64,000 nucleotides of DNA from Sulfurimonas xiamenensis (GCF_009258045.1 NZ_CP041166.1:124001-188000), one strand, 5' to 3'. Positions 51,819 to 60,916 are shown, numbered from the stretch's first letter. Made by a program: numbers and translations. Notes: generated from the letters alone by a model not told the origin.

Positions 51819-52816
51819 TAGCAAGCAAAAACTTAACTATTTCTCATGAAACAGTTATTTTAATTTTTATGGGAATTATATTGATTTTAATTGCTGGACT
51901 TAGGCCATTAGAATATTTTGCAGACGCATCTAACTATCTTAATAAAATTTATAATAATGGTGGCATTTTTGACACGGAACCAACCTTTTGGTTGATTAAT
52001 CAGTTTAATCAACTTTTACTGGGTGGTAAAGAACAAATATTCTTTTTGATATATGCTGCCTTAGGTGTTTCTATTAAAATATTAGCAATTAAAAAACTAT
52101 CCTTAGTTCCTTTATTAAGTATTTATTTATATATTTGTTTATATTTTTTATTACACGAAATGGCACAAATTAGAGTCGGGGTTGCAAGTGCAGTTTTTTT
52201 ATTAGCAATACCTGATATTGTAAATAAGAATTTTAAAAGTTATTTATTGAAAACTGTCATTGCAATAGCTTTTCATTATTCGGCATTAATAATGATTGTT
52301 TTTTATTTTATCAGTTTTAAAAAAATCAATAAAAATATATATTATTCATTACCTATACTTGGTTTAATTCTGGCACTTGCTCCTAACTTTATTTTCAGTA
52401 TTCTTACTTTTTCTGCGTCTATACTGCCTTCAATGTTATCTAATAAAATAATTATGTATTTAAATTTTTCAAAAGATGGCATCCATAGTGACATTCATAT
52501 CTTTAATATTTACATAGTGTCGTTATTAATTATTTATTATTTTAGTCTTTTTAATCTCAAAAAATTTGAATCAAAGTTAAATACTCTTTTGGTTAAATTT
52601 TTAGGATTGCAACTTTTTATTTTCTTTGCTTTTTCTTGTATGCCGGTATTTGCATGGAGACTATCAGAATTTATAGGTATTTCTTTAGTGATTTTAATCC
52701 CTCATTTGATTTTTATTTTTAAACAAAAGATTTTTCCTATTATGTTTATTATTGTGTGGGGCGGGGTTTATTTTTGGTATGTCAATGTAAATTTAAATTT
52801 AATAGTAAAATTTTAA
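51815..52816 (+). CDS. EpsG-like polysaccharide polymerase (Wzy role)
   Basis: A 333-residue membrane protein with about nine hydrophobic helices. ILILIAGLRPLEYFADASNYL near the N-terminus and LLHEMAQIRVGVASAVFLLA in the middle match EpsG-type polymerases, which join repeat units of surface glycans. It starts at TTG 51815 with AAAAGG eight bases ahead. Its place between glycosyltransferases and a Wzx gene supports the Wzy role. Confidence 0.75.
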   Translation: MIASKNLTISHETVILIFMGIILILIAGLRPLEYFADASNYLNKIYNNGGIFDTEPTFWLINQFNQLLLGGKEQIFFLIYAALGVSIKILAIKKLSLVPLLSIYLYICLYFLLHEMAQIRVGVASAVFLLAIPDIVNKNFKSYLLKTVIAIAFHYSALIMIVFYFISFKKINKNIYYSLPILGLILALAPNFIFSILTFSASILPSMLSNKIIMYLNFSKDGIHSDIHIFNIYIVSLLIIYYFSLFNLKKFESKLNTLLVKFLGLQLFIFFAFSCMPVFAWRLSEFIGISLVILIPHLIFIFKQKIFPIMFIIVWGGVYFWYVNVNLNLIVKF

Positions 52817-52828
52817 AAAGGAAACAAC

Positions 52829-53779
52829 TTGCTCAAAACATTTGATATAGTAACAGTAAATTGGAACTCAGGAGAGCAATTAAAAGATTGTGTAGAGTCT
52901 ATACAAGAAGCGGAGTTTAGCAATTGTATTTTAAACAAAGTCGTGGTTGTTGATAATGATTCAAAAGACAACTCTTTAGAACTTATAGAAGCCTTAAACT
53001 ACGAAAAATTAGAAATTATAAAAAATCAAGACAATTTAGGTTTTGGAAAAGCCTGTAATATTGGAGCCAAAAACTCTCAAAGTGATTTTATACTTTTTTT
53101 AAATCCGGATGCGATGGTGTATGAAGATACATTTAAAAAACTGTTTGAGTATATAAAGCACAACGATACAAAAGATGTGGCAGTTTATGGTGTGCAGCTC
53201 ATCGGTGATGATGATAAAGTGCAGAGAAATTGTGCAAGGGTTCCATCGCTTAGTAGTTTTATAAATCGCTCTTTAGGCTTAAATAAACTAAATCCAAAGC
53301 TATTTCCATCTTATACTATGCAAGAGTGGAATCATTTGAACACTAGAGAAGTCGATCAAGTGATGGGTGCTTTTTTTATGATCAAAAAAGATATTTTTGA
53401 AAAATTAAATGGATTTGATGAAAGGTTTTTTGTCTATTATGAAGAGTTAGAGCTGTCAAAACGAATTAAAGATGCTGGTTATAAAACAGTTTTTGTGTCA
53501 GAAGCACAAGCCTACCATAAAGGTGGAGGAACTTCTGAGCAAGTGAAAGCGAAAAGACTGTTTTACAACACAAGAAGCCGCCTTATTTATGGGTTTAAAC
53601 ACTTTGGTTTTTTTAGAGGTCTTTTTTTGATGATTTTTACTTTTTTATTTGAGCCTTTGACAAGAACGGCTTTTTCACTTATAAAAGGCAAATACAGTGA
53701 GATTTTGGAAAATTTTAAAGGATTTTATATGCTTTACCTAGATAGCTTTAGTATTGTAAAACAAGGGCTAAAAAAGTGA
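52829..53779 (+). CDS. Family 2 glycosyltransferase
   Basis: A 316-residue enzyme with a GT-A fold. FDIVTVNWNSGEQLKDCVES opens the domain, NLGFGKACNIGAKNSQSDFI follows, and LFLNPDAMV holds the DxD-like site; FDERFFVYYEELELSKRIKD is the usual acceptor segment. It begins with TTG at 52829 (AAAAAGG ahead) and overlaps the next gene's GTG by four bases. Confidence 0.9.
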   Translation: MLKTFDIVTVNWNSGEQLKDCVESIQEAEFSNCILNKVVVVDNDSKDNSLELIEALNYEKLEIIKNQDNLGFGKACNIGAKNSQSDFILFLNPDAMVYEDTFKKLFEYIKHNDTKDVAVYGVQLIGDDDKVQRNCARVPSLSSFINRSLGLNKLNPKLFPSYTMQEWNHLNTREVDQVMGAFFMIKKDIFEKLNGFDERFFVYYEELELSKRIKDAGYKTVFVSEAQAYHKGGGTSEQVKAKRLFYNTRSRLIYGFKHFGFFRGLFLMIFTFLFEPLTRTAFSLIKGKYSEILENFKGFYMLYLDSFSIVKQGLKK

Positions 53780-54849
53780 ATGAAGAGATAAAAGTTTTAG
53801 TTTTAACAAAGTATGATGCAAAAGGGGCTAGCAGCAGGCTTAGAAGTATTCAGTATTTTGATGGATTGGAAGCAAATGGTATAAGCATAGAGCATTCTCC
53901 TTTGTTTGATGACATCTATTTAGAAAATCTATATAGTGATAAAAAGATAAGCAAGGCATATGTTTTTAAGCGATATTTTAAAAGGATGATCAAGCTTTTT
54001 AGTTCTAAGGGTTATGATCTGCTTTGGATAGAAAAAGAGCTGTTTCCTTGGATTCCTTTTAATGTTGAGGGGTTATTGAAAGTGCTTGGCATAAAATATA
54101 TCGTTGATTATGATGATGCTATATTTCATAACTATGATCAACATAGATTAGGTGTTGTAAGATTTTTACTATCTTGTAAAATACCAAATGTGATGAAAAA
54201 TGCTGCTTTAGTAACTGTTTGCAATAGCTATTTAAAGCAAAAAGCTATAGACTCAGGAGCTAAAAGAGTTGAGCTGATGCCGACGGTAGTTGACTTAGAT
54301 AGATACAAGGCTGTTAGTGAAGCGGATAATGACATTTTAACCATTGGGTGGATCGGCACTCCAAAGACTGAAATGTATATTATGGAACTATGTGATGTAT
54401 TTGAAAAAGTTTCTCAAACGATTGATATCAAAGTTGTAGTCATAGGCGGTAAAAATTTCCATTCTGATAAGTTTAGCTATGAGATACTGCCTTGGTCTGA
54501 AGAGAGAGAAATTGAGTATCTACAGCAAATCGATGTGGGCATTATGCCGTTGTCAGATACGAACTGGGAAAAGGGCAAATGTGGTTATAAGCTTATACAG
54601 TATATGGCTTGTGGAAAGCCTGTCGTTGCTTCTGCTATTGGTATGAATTGCGAAATAGTGGAAGAAAATAAAAATGGATATTTGGCATCAACAAGTCAAG
54701 AATGGATAGATGCATTTATAAAATTATCAGACAGTAAATTAAGAGTTGAACTTGGCAAAAAAGCTAGAAAAGATGTTGAAGAAAAATATTCTTTGCAAAA
54801 TACTTTGGCTAAGAGAGTGAAATTTATAAAAGATTCTTTTGAAAGGTAG
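53776..54849 (+). CDS. Family 4 glycosyltransferase
   Basis: A 357-residue GT-B enzyme. LTKYDAKGASSRLRSIQYFD is the N-terminal region and the C-terminal donor site is visible as IGWIGTPKTEMYI, then KCGYKLIQYMACGKPVVASA with the E-x7-E region replaced by KCGYK. It starts at GTG 53776 overlapping the previous stop and ends with TAG overlapping the next GTG. Confidence 0.85.
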   Translation: MNEEIKVLVLTKYDAKGASSRLRSIQYFDGLEANGISIEHSPLFDDIYLENLYSDKKISKAYVFKRYFKRMIKLFSSKGYDLLWIEKELFPWIPFNVEGLLKVLGIKYIVDYDDAIFHNYDQHRLGVVRFLLSCKIPNVMKNAALVTVCNSYLKQKAIDSGAKRVELMPTVVDLDRYKAVSEADNDILTIGWIGTPKTEMYIMELCDVFEKVSQTIDIKVVVIGGKNFHSDKFSYEILPWSEEREIEYLQQIDVGIMPLSDTNWEKGKCGYKLIQYMACGKPVVASAIGMNCEIVEENKNGYLASTSQEWIDAFIKLSDSKLRVELGKKARKDVEEKYSLQNTLAKRVKFIKDSFER

Positions 54850-55970
54850 TGATATTGAGTAAGAAAATAGCAATAGTGTCAAACACCTCTTGGAGTTTAT
54901 TTAATTTTAGATTTAATCTAGCAAAAGAATTAAAAAAAAATGGATATGATGTAATTTTGGTTGCACCGTATGATAACTATAGCGATAGATTAAAAGAAGA
55001 GTTTGAGTACCATGGTATTTGGATGAATAACAAAGGAACAAATCCAAAAGAAGATATAAAGACGATACTACAGTTTTATAAACTATATAAAACAATAAAA
55101 CCTGATTTAGTGTTGCACTTTACTATAAAACCAAATATTTACGGCACTATAGCAGCGAATATGTTAGGAATCAAAACTATAAACAATATTGCTGGATTGG
55201 GTACTCTTTTTATCAAGCAAAATTTTATTACAAAGATAGCTAAATGGTTATATAAATATTCACAATCCAAAGCAGATAAGATATTTTTTCAAAATAGTGA
55301 TGACTATAAGATGTTTATTGATGAAAAACTGGTTGATAAAAACAAATGTGATATATTGCCAGGAAGCGGAGTGGATACAAATAAATTTGTCCCTGTAGAT
55401 TATAAAAAGGTTGATGCTGCTTTTAGGTTTTTACTTATAGCTAGAATGCTGTGGGATAAAGGTGTGGGGGAGTATGTTGAAGCTGCCAAGATCATAAAAC
55501 AAAAATATAAAAATGTAGAGTTTCAACTTTTAGGTTTTTTGGATGTTGAAAACAACAGTGCTATATCAAAAGAACAAATGCAAAAATGGGTAGATGCTGA
55601 GCTTGTAAATTATTTGGGTGTGAGTGATAATGTAACAGAAATTATACTAAAAGCTGATTGCATAGTGTTGCCGTCTTTTTATAGAGAAGGAACGCCCAGA
55701 ACACTTCTTGAAAGTGCTAGTATGGCTAAACCAATCATCACGACTGATAATGTAGGCTGCCGTGATGTAGTAGATGATGGAGTAAATGGATATCTGTGCG
55801 AAGTGAAAAACATAAAAGATTTGGCTGATAAGATAGAGATGATGCTAAATCTAACGAATGAGCAAAGAAAAGAAATGGGTAAGGCTGGAAGAAAAAAAAT
55901 CTTGCAAGAGTTTGATGAAAAGGTAGTGATAGATAAATATTTGGATGCCATAAAGGATATTTTGAAATGA
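54849..55970 (+). CDS. Family 4 glycosyltransferase (PglA-like)
   Basis: A 373-residue GT-B enzyme. IAIVSNTSWSLFNFRFNLAK starts the acceptor domain; LIARMLWDKGVGEYVEAAK and SFYREGTPRTLLESASMAKP (E-x7-E donor motif) resemble bacillosamine-pathway transferases such as PglA. It is the last clear glycan gene before the toxin-antitoxin array. It starts at GTG 54849 or TTG 54855. Confidence 0.88.
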   Translation: MILSKKIAIVSNTSWSLFNFRFNLAKELKKNGYDVILVAPYDNYSDRLKEEFEYHGIWMNNKGTNPKEDIKTILQFYKLYKTIKPDLVLHFTIKPNIYGTIAANMLGIKTINNIAGLGTLFIKQNFITKIAKWLYKYSQSKADKIFFQNSDDYKMFIDEKLVDKNKCDILPGSGVDTNKFVPVDYKKVDAAFRFLLIARMLWDKGVGEYVEAAKIIKQKYKNVEFQLLGFLDVENNSAISKEQMQKWVDAELVNYLGVSDNVTEIILKADCIVLPSFYREGTPRTLLESASMAKPIITTDNVGCRDVVDDGVNGYLCEVKNIKDLADKIEMMLNLTNEQRKEMGKAGRKKILQEFDEKVVIDKYLDAIKDILK

Positions 55971-56041
55971 AATTTTTACTTACAGACGCCATTGGTCTTA
56001 ATATAAAGATAAATACAACATTCAAAAGTTTAGTTTTTTGA
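55967..56041 (+). other. Short open frame ending in the repeat junction
   Basis: MKFLLTDAIGLNIKINTTFK, then SLVF, starts at an ATG that overlaps the previous stop (ATGA) and ends where the palindrome block begins. It may be the start of a gene lost when the block arrived. Its last bases belong to a junction sequence also found at 57391, 59084 and 60893. Confidence 0.35.
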
Positions 56042-56043
56042 GA

Positions 56044-56527
56044 GTCTGTCATTCTGAATGAAGTCCGTCATTCTGAACGAAGTGAAGAATCTAGTTTGAA
56101 AGCTCCAAAGAGACCCTTCGCTCCGCTCAGGGTGACGGGAGGGGATGCTCAGGGTGACGGGATGGGAAGCTCAGGGTGACGGGAGGGGAAGCTCAGGGTG
56201 ACGGGAGAGTTCGTCATTCTGAACAAAGTGAAGAATCTAGTTTGAAAGTCCCAATGAGACCCTTCGCTTCACTCAGGGTGACGGGAAGAAGGCTCAGGGT
56301 GACGGGAGAGTTCGTCATTCTGAACAAAACTCCGTCATTCTGAACAGAGTGAAGAATCTAGTTTGAAAGCCCCAATGAGACCCTTCACTCCGCTCAGGGT
56401 GACGGGAGGGGGAGGTTCATGGTGACGGGAGAGTTCGTCATTCTGAACAAAACTCCGTCATTCTGAACAGAGTGAAGAATCTAGTTTGAAAGTCCCAATG
56501 AGACCCTTCGCTCCGTTCAGAGGGACG
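56044..56527 (+). repeat. Palindrome block (family B), at least four units
   Basis: Units with left arm CGTCATTCTGAAC(G/A)AAG, then AATCTAGTTTGAAAG, a spacer and right arm CTCAGGGTGACGG. The order left then right is constant. No gene is seen; the stretch to 56,580 is AT-rich. Confidence 0.92.
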
Positions 56528-56618
56528 AGGAGAAATATGCTTAATATTTATTTAAGTTTTTATAAATTGATTTTGTGTATAATGTGCAATAAAAGAAATA
56601 CAGAAATAGGAGGATTTG

Positions 56619-56789
56619 ATGACAAAAGCTTTTTTAGAACCATTGATACTAAAGACAGAAAATGAAAAATTTATCCGTAAAGCGTTTTCTAAAAGCAATA
56701 TGGATAGAGTTAAAAAATTTAATTCTGTAAAAAGACCAAAACTTAAAAAAACTAAAGATAGAAAATTATCTGTCAGTGACCTTTTTTAG
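56619..56789 (+). CDS. Small antitoxin candidate preceding a GNAT toxin
   Basis: A 56-residue basic protein: MTKAFLEPLILKTENEKFIR, a central KAFSKSNMDRVKKFNSVKR and a Lys-rich tail (KLKKTKDRKLSVSDLF). AGGAGG lies five bases before the ATG at 56619. It is not a standard ribbon-helix-helix (DUF1778) antitoxin by eye. It is followed after 15 bases by a GNAT acetyltransferase, the order seen in AtaT/TacT-type toxin-antitoxin pairs. It is too short to be listed by most gene finders. Confidence 0.6.
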   Translation: MTKAFLEPLILKTENEKFIRKAFSKSNMDRVKKFNSVKRPKLKKTKDRKLSVSDLF

Positions 56790-56804
56790 GCTTCATTAGT
56801 ACTT

Positions 56805-57383
56805 ATGACCCGTAAGCAATTTGATGAAGCTTTTTCATGTTTCCAATTATCTGAAATAATCTCTCAATCCCCATCTAAACGAAAAACCAAACAAGTTCTT
56901 AAAACTTTTTCTTGCTCTAGAAATTTGGATCTTCAAGATTTTTTACATAATAAAGCTTTAACTTTTGAGCAGCATCTTCGTTCACGAACCTATCTTTATA
57001 TCGATAACGAAACAAAAGAAGTGGCAGCTTATTATACTATTGCAATAAGTGTATTTTTTACAGATGGTATATCTAAAGAGATTATCAAACTTTTAGATGG
57101 CTACAAAGATAATATTAAAACAATACCTTGCTTTTTAATAGGACAGCTTGGAAAATCAGATAAATGCGAAAAATCTAAAACAGGTGAGTATATGCTTGCC
57201 GATGCCTTGGACATAATCGACAACTCTCACAAAAATTTGGGAGGTAGATTTATTCTTATCGATTCTGTAAATAATCCCAAAGTCTTATCTTTCTATGAAG
57301 AAAACTCCTTTTTAGCTATTGAGAGTGATGAAAAATCAGAAAGTATTAAAATGATCAAACCATATTTTGAAGAGTTGGAATAA
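56805..57383 (+). CDS. GNAT-family acetyltransferase, probable toxin
   Basis: A 192-residue protein. TKEVAAYYTIAISVFFTDG fits the GNAT beta4 region and FLIGQLGKSDKCEKSKTGEY, followed by MLADALDI, matches the acetyl-CoA-binding motif A with an unusual Cys/Lys-rich insertion. Toxins of this type acetylate aminoacyl-tRNAs. A small basic gene precedes it, as in other pairs. The ATG at 56805 has no clear ribosome site, so it may depend on coupling with the antitoxin. Confidence 0.78.
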   Translation: MTRKQFDEAFSCFQLSEIISQSPSKRKTKQVLKTFSCSRNLDLQDFLHNKALTFEQHLRSRTYLYIDNETKEVAAYYTIAISVFFTDGISKEIIKLLDGYKDNIKTIPCFLIGQLGKSDKCEKSKTGEYMLADALDIIDNSHKNLGGRFILIDSVNNPKVLSFYEENSFLAIESDEKSESIKMIKPYFEELE

Positions 57384-57403
57384 TAGCAAGTCAGAGGTTT
57401 GCT

Positions 57404-57583
57404 TTTTCGAGTCTGTCATTCTGAACACAGAGACCCTTCGCTTTGCTCAGGGTGACGGGAGAGTTTGTCATTCTGAACAAAGTGAAGAATCTCCCCTGTC
57501 CGTCATTCTGAACGAAGTGAAGAATCTAGTTTGAAAGCTCCAAAGAGACCCTTCCCTCCGCTCAGGGTGACGGGAGGGGAAAA
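57404..57583 (+). repeat. Palindrome block (family B)
   Basis: Two left and two right arms separate the GNAT module from the VapBC-like module. The preceding 57391-57410 (TCAGAGGTTTGCTTTTTCGA) is a junction sequence shared with other blocks. Confidence 0.92.
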
Positions 57584-57600
57584 AGTTAATGTTAAATAAT

Positions 57601-57614
57601 GTAAACAAATTTAC
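57601..57614 (+). promoter_or_regulatory. Inverted repeat ahead of the VapBC-like operon
   Basis: GTAAA and TTTAC flank a 4-base spacer (GTAAACAAATTTAC). The same 14 bases occur at 62217-62230 ahead of the related operon. A probable operator of the antitoxin. Confidence 0.5.
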
Positions 57615-57651
57615 GATAAAATAAAGAAAATTCAAGCCAAAGGAGTTTGAG

Positions 57652-57879
57652 ATGCATACGATTAAATTGAATGTTGGTGATGGGATTTATGCTCATTTGA
57701 TGTTTTTGTTGAAAAACCTCAAAACAAACGAACTAGAGATTGTCGAAGATGAAGAAAAAGAAGTAGTTCAAAAACAAGAATGTATAGACTTTTCTCAGTT
57801 TCAAATTGATGCTTTTAAGGATATAAAAGATCCACTGCAATGGCAAAAAGATATAAGAAGTGAGTGGGATAGACAATGA
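57652..57879 (+). CDS. Antitoxin of a PIN-domain module
   Basis: A 75-residue protein: MHTIKLNVGDGIYAHLMFLL, then KNLKTNELEIVEDEEKE. The N-terminal half is a short beta/alpha DNA-binding-like region; the acidic C-terminal half (IDFSQFQIDAFKDIKDPLQW) should bind the toxin. A close relative starts at 62268 with a different partner. AGGAGTTTGAG lies ahead of the ATG. It overlaps vapC by four bases. Confidence 0.78.
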   Translation: MHTIKLNVGDGIYAHLMFLLKNLKTNELEIVEDEEKEVVQKQECIDFSQFQIDAFKDIKDPLQWQKDIRSEWDRQ

Positions 57880-58232
57880 AAAAATATCTTCTTGATACTA
57901 ACACTATTATTTATGCACTCAACAAAGGCTTTAAGTTTCCTAACAATGAGTACTTAGTATCTATTATTACGGAAATTGAGCTATTTTCTTATAGTAATCT
58001 TACTAAAAAAGATGAAGAGAGTTTGGAGCTTGCACTCAGTAAGTTTCAATCCATAGAACTAACTTCTAATATCAAAGAAGAGACAATAAAAACAAGACGA
58101 AAATCAAAAATAAAACTACCCGATAGTATAATAGTAGCTACAGCAATAGTTCAAAATGCTACACTGGTTACCTCTGATAAACAACTGATAAATTCACAAA
58201 TTGTTGAGACCATATCACTAGAACAATTATAA
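57876..58232 (+). CDS. VapC-type PIN-domain toxin
   Basis: A 118-residue PIN-domain ribonuclease. Acidic metal-binding residues lie in YLLDTNTIIYAL (Asp near residue 7), SIITEIELFSY (Glu near 34), LPDSIIVATAI (Asp near 93) and VTSDKQLI (Asp near 110). Such toxins cut tRNA or rRNA. It is co-translated with the antitoxin (ATGA). Confidence 0.9.
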   Translation: MKKYLLDTNTIIYALNKGFKFPNNEYLVSIITEIELFSYSNLTKKDEESLELALSKFQSIELTSNIKEETIKTRRKSKIKLPDSIIVATAIVQNATLVTSDKQLINSQIVETISLEQL

Positions 58233-58349
58233 TCTACAAAAATTAATAAGCATAAATAAACGAATTTTTTTAAGTGCTGGATTGCCGCGCTTCTGTTTAG
58301 TGTGGAAGAGGGTGTTGGGTTGATGATAGATGGTGAGAAGTTGAGAGGA

Positions 58350-58470
58350 GACCCTTCACTCCGTTCAGGATGACGGGAAGGGAAGTTCAGGATGACATGC
58401 GAGTCCGTCATTCTGAACAAAACTCCGTCATTCTGAACAAAACTCCGTCATTCTGAACAAAGTGAAGAAT
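58350..58470 (+). repeat. Palindrome block (family B)
   Basis: A right arm (GACCCTTCACTCCGTTCAGG, then ATGACGGG) precedes three left arms in tandem (CGTCATTCTGAACAAA). The rest of the gap 58,233-58,526 is AT-rich with no gene. Confidence 0.9.
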
Positions 58471-58498
58471 CTAGTTTGACAAATGTATGATATAATAC

Positions 58499-58514
58499 TG
58501 TATTACAAAATACA
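58499..58514 (+). promoter_or_regulatory. Inverted repeat and -10 box ahead of the RHH/MazF operon
   Basis: TGTATT/AATACA with a 4-base spacer lies 12 bases before the antitoxin ATG, just after TATAAT at 58491-58496. Probable operator. Confidence 0.55.
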
Positions 58515-58526
58515 AAAGGATAAATT

Positions 58527-58754
58527 ATGGTAGCAACTGTTCGTCTTGATGATGTTTTGGAAAATAAACTCAATACTCTGGCAAATACATTGCACAAGAA
58601 AAAAAGCGATGTAATACGCGAGGCGATAGAGTACTATGCCAAAAATGTTGAAAAAAGTAAAAAAAGCAGAATACTCAAAGCTGTAGAAAAAACAAAAAAT
58701 GCAGATAAAGATGAGTATAAAAACTTTGAAGGAACTTTAAACGATGGTTTGTAG
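58527..58754 (+). CDS. Ribbon-helix-helix antitoxin
   Basis: A 75-residue CopG/MazE-like protein. MVATVRLDDVLENKLNTLAN and TLHKKKSDVIREAIEYYAKN form the ribbon and two helices; a charged tail follows. It overlaps the MazF gene by 11 bases. AAAGGA is the ribosome site. Confidence 0.87.
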   Translation: MVATVRLDDVLENKLNTLANTLHKKKSDVIREAIEYYAKNVEKSKKSRILKAVEKTKNADKDEYKNFEGTLNDGL

Positions 58755-59082
58755 AGGAGAAATTTGGCTTGCCAATCTTAATCCCGTCAAAAAGAACAAT
58801 GAAATGGGCAAGATTCGCCCTGTACTTATTTTTCAAAATGATGAATTAAATCATAGCGAGTACCCGACAACCATAGTAATCCCACTTACTACTTCACTAA
58901 TAGATGATGCAGAACCTATCCGCATGAGAGTTAAAAAAAGAGAAAAGTTACTACAAGATTCTGATTTGGTAATTACACAAATTCGTTCTATTGATAATAA
59001 TAGATTTGTGGAAAAACTAGCATCTTTAAAAACAGATGAGATGAAAAAAGTCAAAGAACTTTTTGATGAGATAGCGCAGTAG
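58744..59082 (+). CDS. MazF/PemK-family toxin
   Basis: A 112-residue endoribonuclease. CRGEIWLANLNPVKKNNEMG is the N-terminal strand, KIRPVLIFQNDELN and TIVIPLTTSLIDDAEPIRMR follow, and LQDSDLVITQIRSIDNNRFV is the usual C-terminal segment. MazF toxins cut mRNA at short sites. It pairs with the RHH antitoxin it overlaps. Confidence 0.92.
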   Translation: MVCRGEIWLANLNPVKKNNEMGKIRPVLIFQNDELNHSEYPTTIVIPLTTSLIDDAEPIRMRVKKREKLLQDSDLVITQIRSIDNNRFVEKLASLKTDEMKKVKELFDEIAQ

Positions 59083-59124
59083 CGGGTCAGAGGTTTAGTT
59101 TTTTGGTTTGCTGTGTGACATGCG

Positions 59125-59230
59125 ATCCCGTCATTCTGAACGAAGTGAAGAATCTAGTTTGAAAGCCCCAAATAGACCCTTCGCTCCGCTCAGGGTGACG
59201 AAAGGAGAAGCTCAGGGTGACGGGAGGAGT
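59125..59230 (+). repeat. Palindrome block (family B)
   Basis: One full unit (left arm CGTCATTCTGAACGAAGTG, right arm CTCAGGGTGACG) plus an extra right arm. The preceding GGGTCAGAGGTTTAG (59084-59098) and the following GTTAATGTTAAAT (59236-59248) are shared with other blocks. Confidence 0.9.
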
Positions 59231-59371
59231 ACAGGGTTAATGTTAAATGGTGAAGTGGATATGTATATGATTTAAACTATATTTAATTTAAAATACACAT
59301 AAAATATGAATTTAACAGATTTTTTATTAGTATTAAGATTAAATATATATTAATCTTAATATAATTTGCTT

Positions 59372-60019
59372 ATGGATACATTAGATATAAGAAATACGAT
59401 TAAGTTAAATGTCTTCACTGTTGATATGCTCAAAAGTGTACTCAAAAAAGAATATTCCCAGCCGATTCAAAAGATAAACTATATGGTAAAAAATGGTGAT
59501 TTGATTAGTCTTAAAAGAGGTATATATGCTTTTAGTGACAAGTATAGAGTATCGAAGCTCAATTATATAGCGACTGCCAATATGATTCATCAGCCCTCAT
59601 ATGTCTCTTTTGAGTATGCTTTGTCATATCATGGACTGATTCCAGAGCGAGTATATACAATCACTTCAGCGACGCTATCAAAATCAGTAGAGTATGCAAC
59701 ACAGCTAGGAAACTTTAGTTATCAAAAAATTCCAACAAAAGCTTACTCTTTGGGCATAGACTGGAAATATAATGATCTAGATGGAGGATACTTTATAGCC
59801 ACACCTGAAAAAGCACTTTGTGATAAAATCTATTTCGACAAAAGAGCAAAAAATCTCAAAGATGATGAAATATTGGACTATTTGGAAGAGGATTTACGGA
59901 TAGATTATGAGGAGCTTTTGAAACTTGATAGCAAACTTTTTTGGTATATCGCTATGGCATATAGTTCAAAAGTTTTATTGCTTGTTGCAAATAGATTAAA
60001 AAGGATTCAAAATGGCTAA
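59372..60019 (+). CDS. AbiEi-like antitoxin
   Basis: A 215-residue regulator. A winged-helix N-terminus (KINYMVKNGDLISLKRGIYA) is followed by an AbiEi-type domain (SYVSFEYALSYHGLIPERVY, then TPEKALCDKIYF). AbiEi represses its operon and neutralises AbiEii. The ATG at 59372 (MDTLDIRN) is preferred over the TTG at 59366. It overlaps AbiEii by eight bases. Confidence 0.88.
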   Translation: MDTLDIRNTIKLNVFTVDMLKSVLKKEYSQPIQKINYMVKNGDLISLKRGIYAFSDKYRVSKLNYIATANMIHQPSYVSFEYALSYHGLIPERVYTITSATLSKSVEYATQLGNFSYQKIPTKAYSLGIDWKYNDLDGGYFIATPEKALCDKIYFDKRAKNLKDDEILDYLEEDLRIDYEELLKLDSKLFWYIAMAYSSKVLLLVANRLKRIQNG

Positions 60020-60890
60020 AATCCACCCACATATAGAAGCGATGTTAAATCAACATGATTTAAATAAAGATAACCCTTTTGAGGTTTTAAGGGAGATTTT
60101 GCAAGAGATAGTTTTGTATGCTTTATATGATGCAGGCTTTTTTAAATATGCAGTTTTTTATGGAGGCACGGCACTTCGGATACTTCATAAGTTGCCAAGA
60201 TATTCTGAGGATTTGGATTTTTCTCTGATTGAGCCTGATAATTCATTTGATTTATCAAAATACGAAAAAAATATCTTAGTACATCTAAAAAACTATGGAT
60301 TTGAAGGTGTTGTAGAAACAAAAATCAAAGACAATAGTGCTGTGCAATCTGCTTTTGTCAAAGGCAATACAGTGAAGCATCTCATAGCGATAAATGCCCC
60401 AGAAGATATAGTGGCAAAATATCCATCTACTAAAAAGTTAAAAATAAAATTTGAAGTCGATACAAAACCTCCTTTAAATTTTGAAGAAGAAGAGAGATTG
60501 CATTTGACACCAATACCATTTCAAATAAGAACTATGAGTATATCTTCACTTTTTGCTGGAAAGATGCATGCTGTTTTGTGTAGAGGTTGGCAAAATAGAC
60601 CAAAGGGACGAGATTGGTATGATTTGGTTTGGTATGCAAAAAATGGGTACGAGTTAGATATATTGCATCTTTCTACAAGGTTGAAACAGAGTTGTAAAGC
60701 ATTTGATGATAATGTAGGCGATATTTCAAAAGATTCTATATTGGAGTTATTGAATCAGAGAATTGATGATTTAGATATTTTGATGGCAAAAGAAGATGTG
60801 AGTAGATTTATATATGATCAAAGAGAGCTTGATCTTTGGAGCAAAGATTTTTTTAGGTCTATTGCTATCATGATAAAATTTAAAGAGTAG
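60012..60890 (+). CDS. AbiEii-like nucleotidyltransferase toxin
   Basis: A 292-residue nucleotidyltransferase. The GSxxxR-like FYGGTALRILHKL and SEDLDFSLIEP (DxD) hold the catalytic core; KFEVDTKPPLNFEEEE and LFAGKMHAVLCRGWQNRPKG follow. The toxin adds nucleotides to tRNA in studied homologues. It is translated with the antitoxin. Length is normal. Confidence 0.92.
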   Translation: MAKIHPHIEAMLNQHDLNKDNPFEVLREILQEIVLYALYDAGFFKYAVFYGGTALRILHKLPRYSEDLDFSLIEPDNSFDLSKYEKNILVHLKNYGFEGVVETKIKDNSAVQSAFVKGNTVKHLIAINAPEDIVAKYPSTKKLKIKFEVDTKPPLNFEEEERLHLTPIPFQIRTMSISSLFAGKMHAVLCRGWQNRPKGRDWYDLVWYAKNGYELDILHLSTRLKQSCKAFDDNVGDISKDSILELLNQRIDDLDILMAKEDVSRFIYDQRELDLWSKDFFRSIAIMIKFKE

Positions 60891-60916
60891 CAGGGTCCGA
60901 GGTTTACTTTTTCAAG

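Noticed and set aside
58151-58420. Minus-strand open frame with SRHPERSEGSP
   Set aside because: It is the reverse reading of the palindrome block and the end of vapC; no ribosome site or family.
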